From assembly GCF_000225345.1 (NCBI RefSeq), contig NC_015977.1, positions 523,501 through 587,500 of the forward strand: a DNA stretch of 64,000 nucleotides, in the 5' to 3' direction. Positions 62,673 to 64,000 of the stretch are shown one piece after another; position 1 is the stretch's first letter, and each line of letters begins with the position of its first letter. Under the pieces are notes generated by a model, which saw nothing but the letters and a program-made list of their open reading frames with translations, did no database searches and was not told the origin of the DNA. This DNA comes from Roseburia hominis A2-183 (GTDB taxonomy: Bacteria > Bacillota > Clostridia > Lachnospirales > Lachnospiraceae). A program made the translations under genes and the position numbers.

Positions 62673-64000
62673 ATGTTGAAATATGAGATAGTATCGATTC
62701 TTAGAAATAAGGCAGCCTATATTTTTCTGTTGGTTGTTCTGCTTTTTGGATTAAAAGCTACGGTGGAACTGCAAAGATCGATTACATCCAGTCAGGACAC
62801 GAACTATATAAAGCGGGAACTGCAATATGAACTTGTGATGCATCGGCAGCTGTTAGAATCGGAGCTTGCTACTGCGCGCAGAGATGCAGGAGATGCAGAA
62901 CGGCGAAAATTTAATACAAATGCAATACAATTTCGTAAATGGAGAATAGAAGAATTACAGGAACTTATTGCATTGCTTGAGGTGGGTGGGACAGAGTCAC
63001 AGCAGTTCCAGAAGGAATATAAGGCATATGGGGTGATATGCAGTATTGTATCATACCAGATGTTTGTTTATCCAGAGCGTGGATGCAGCCCTGTTGAAGT
63101 ACGTTGTGCAGATATGTTTCAGAAATGGGGCAGGCAGCTGGGACTTTATGACCTTCCGTTTGACATTTCTTCTATGACTGCGAATCCATATGTATCATCC
63201 GAACTGATGGAAGCTTCTGTTGCAGCGTATGAGAATAATATGAGCCGTCTGGAACATTTATTAAATGATTATGATAAAAAAAGTCTGGGATTGGATTCGG
63301 GATCGCCCTATGCTTTTTTGGAGATTCTATTTTGTGAAAATGCGTATGTACCTACAATATTAGATATTTGCATCCTGTTATTTTCCTTTGGCTACATTAT
63401 GGAGGGAAAAAATGACCACAGGTATGAATTTATGACAGTGCAGCCATGCAGTGAGTGGAAGAAATACAGGCATTATGTGACATCCTTTTTCCTGGCGGCA
63501 GGAGTTGTGTGTGTGATTGGAATAGGTGTGTGGTTTTTGTATTGGGGAATGCGATACGGCTTTAATGGGATTGACAGCCATATGTTTGTGGATGCTAAAA
63601 CCTATAAGGGGTTTTATTCATACGAGCATTTGGAAGATTACTCCTATGAGGGGCTAGCCCGCATGTATGCGGATTATAAGTATACAGACGGAGGAAGAGG
63701 AGTCATGTTGTATACAACTTATCCGTTGGGATCACTTCCGTTATATCGTTTCTTGCTATATATGTGTATACTTGCAGTATTAAAAGTTTTGTTTTTTGCA
63801 ATGCTTGGAAGCGGGATTCGAGTGCTGATACAGCATTCACAGGGCGGAACTTTCGTGGTGGCAGCAGCAACCGTACTTACAGGATACAGTCAGTTGACAG
63901 GCTGGGGAAAACCATATAATCCGTTTGCGATTGGATCCTGCTGGAATGTGACGCTGGGATCAGAAAGGATCACATGGCTATATGCGGTATTGGAACTAAC
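62673..64000 (+). CDS. ABC-2-like membrane protein, cut by the window end
   Basis: 442 codons are visible from ATG (MLKYEIVSILRNKAAYIFLL), with GGAG 7 nt upstream, and the frame is open at 64000. The first membrane helix (residues 13-30) is followed by a 190-residue outer region with charged helices. More helices follow (ILDICILLFSFGYIM, then FFLAAGVVCVIGIGVWFLYW, then a second outer loop and LYRFLLYMCILAVLKVLFFAML). This is the layout of ABC-2-type permeases that handle peptides or bacteriocins, but no family-specific motif is certain. It is divergent from the regulator and probably its target. An ATPase gene may lie beyond the edge. Confidence 0.55.
   Translation, partial: MLKYEIVSILRNKAAYIFLLVVLLFGLKATVELQRSITSSQDTNYIKRELQYELVMHRQLLESELATARRDAGDAERRKFNTNAIQFRKWRIEELQELIALLEVGGTESQQFQKEYKAYGVICSIVSYQMFVYPERGCSPVEVRCADMFQKWGRQLGLYDLPFDISSMTANPYVSSELMEASVAAYENNMSRLEHLLNDYDKKSLGLDSGSPYAFLEILFCENAYVPTILDICILLFSFGYIMEGKNDHRYEFMTVQPCSEWKKYRHYVTSFFLAAGVVCVIGIGVWFLYWGMRYGFNGIDSHMFVDAKTYKGFYSYEHLEDYSYEGLARMYADYKYTDGGRGVMLYTTYPLGSLPLYRFLLYMCILAVLKVLFFAMLGSGIRVLIQHSQGGTFVVAAATVLTGYSQLTGWGKPYNPFAIGSCWNVTLGSERITWLYAVLEL

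Overview
The window reads as a chromosome segment from a low-to-moderate GC, Gram-positive gut anaerobe of the family Lachnospiraceae (Roseburia/Agathobacter-like). The reasons are: HPr kinase/Crh-type carbon control; a hprK-murB-rapZ-whiA-crh cluster; type III glutamine synthetase; DUF4250, DUF6472 and YjfB small proteins; an FtsEX-M23 division module; and a group IIC intron whose maturase closely resembles the Eubacterium (Agathobacter) rectale enzyme known as MarathonRT. No tools were run. All family calls are by eye from translated motifs and gene context.

Layout. 1-1.26 kb: a leftward, truncated GlpA-like glycerol-3-phosphate dehydrogenase with a leader attenuator. 1.44-3.62 kb: a structured, hairpin-rich element ending in a terminator, directly followed by a group IIC intron with maturase; a short repeat occurs on both sides. 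3.66-7.8 kb: WYL regulator, YgjP-type metallopeptidase, small lineage proteins and leftward pyrG. 8-18.4 kb: ftsH-uvrC, then hprK, an M18 aminopeptidase, murB, rapZ, whiA, a Crh-like HPr without the phosphorylatable histidine, and a lipid kinase. 18.5-24.9 kb: fructose-bisphosphate aldolase, then a nitrogen block (glnN, glnK, amtB and a pseudo-receiver protein) with hairpin leaders. 25-30.8 kb: leftward class A PBP, YigZ, tRNA-Gln, acyl-ACP thioesterase, CvfB-like S1 protein, RidA. 31-45.5 kb: YjfB, a secreted NlpC/P60 hydrolase behind a WalR-type box, a DnaA-box cluster, a GT26-like protein, a CdaR-type regulator, ftsE-ftsX-M23 hydrolase-CtpA-VanZ, prfB with its programmed frameshift, and a YdjGHI-like zinc-ribbon/SPFH/TPM membrane operon. 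45.6-48.6 kb: a threonine-branch set (ACT protein, homoserine dehydrogenase, phosphoglycerate-mutase-like probable homoserine kinase). 48.6-55.3 kb: a GH13 remnant before a MalEFG-type ABC transporter, an MntP/YtaF-like protein, and glpK behind a cre site and an attenuator.

55.4-60.3 kb holds two membrane-anchored GNAT-related proteins flanking a TetR regulator and fucO. The second has a Tyr-Gly-Gln-rich linker like eukaryotic FUS-type low-complexity domains, then a membrane helix and an RsiV/DUF3298-like outer domain. 60.3-64 kb is more AT-rich. It holds what looks like a peptide-signalling locus: a 43-aa exported peptide gene, an unusual regulator with two HTH-plus-TPR halves reading towards it, and a divergent ABC-2-like membrane protein running off the window. 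Large palindromes lie between the regulator and the membrane protein. This last locus is the best candidate here for an undescribed system.

How the genes work together: HprK, Crh and a cre-marked glpK, with GlpA, suggest glycerol use under carbon-catabolite control. The glnN-glnK-amtB block handles ammonium. FtsEX, the M23 hydrolase, CtpA, the PBP and NlpC/P60 serve wall growth and division.
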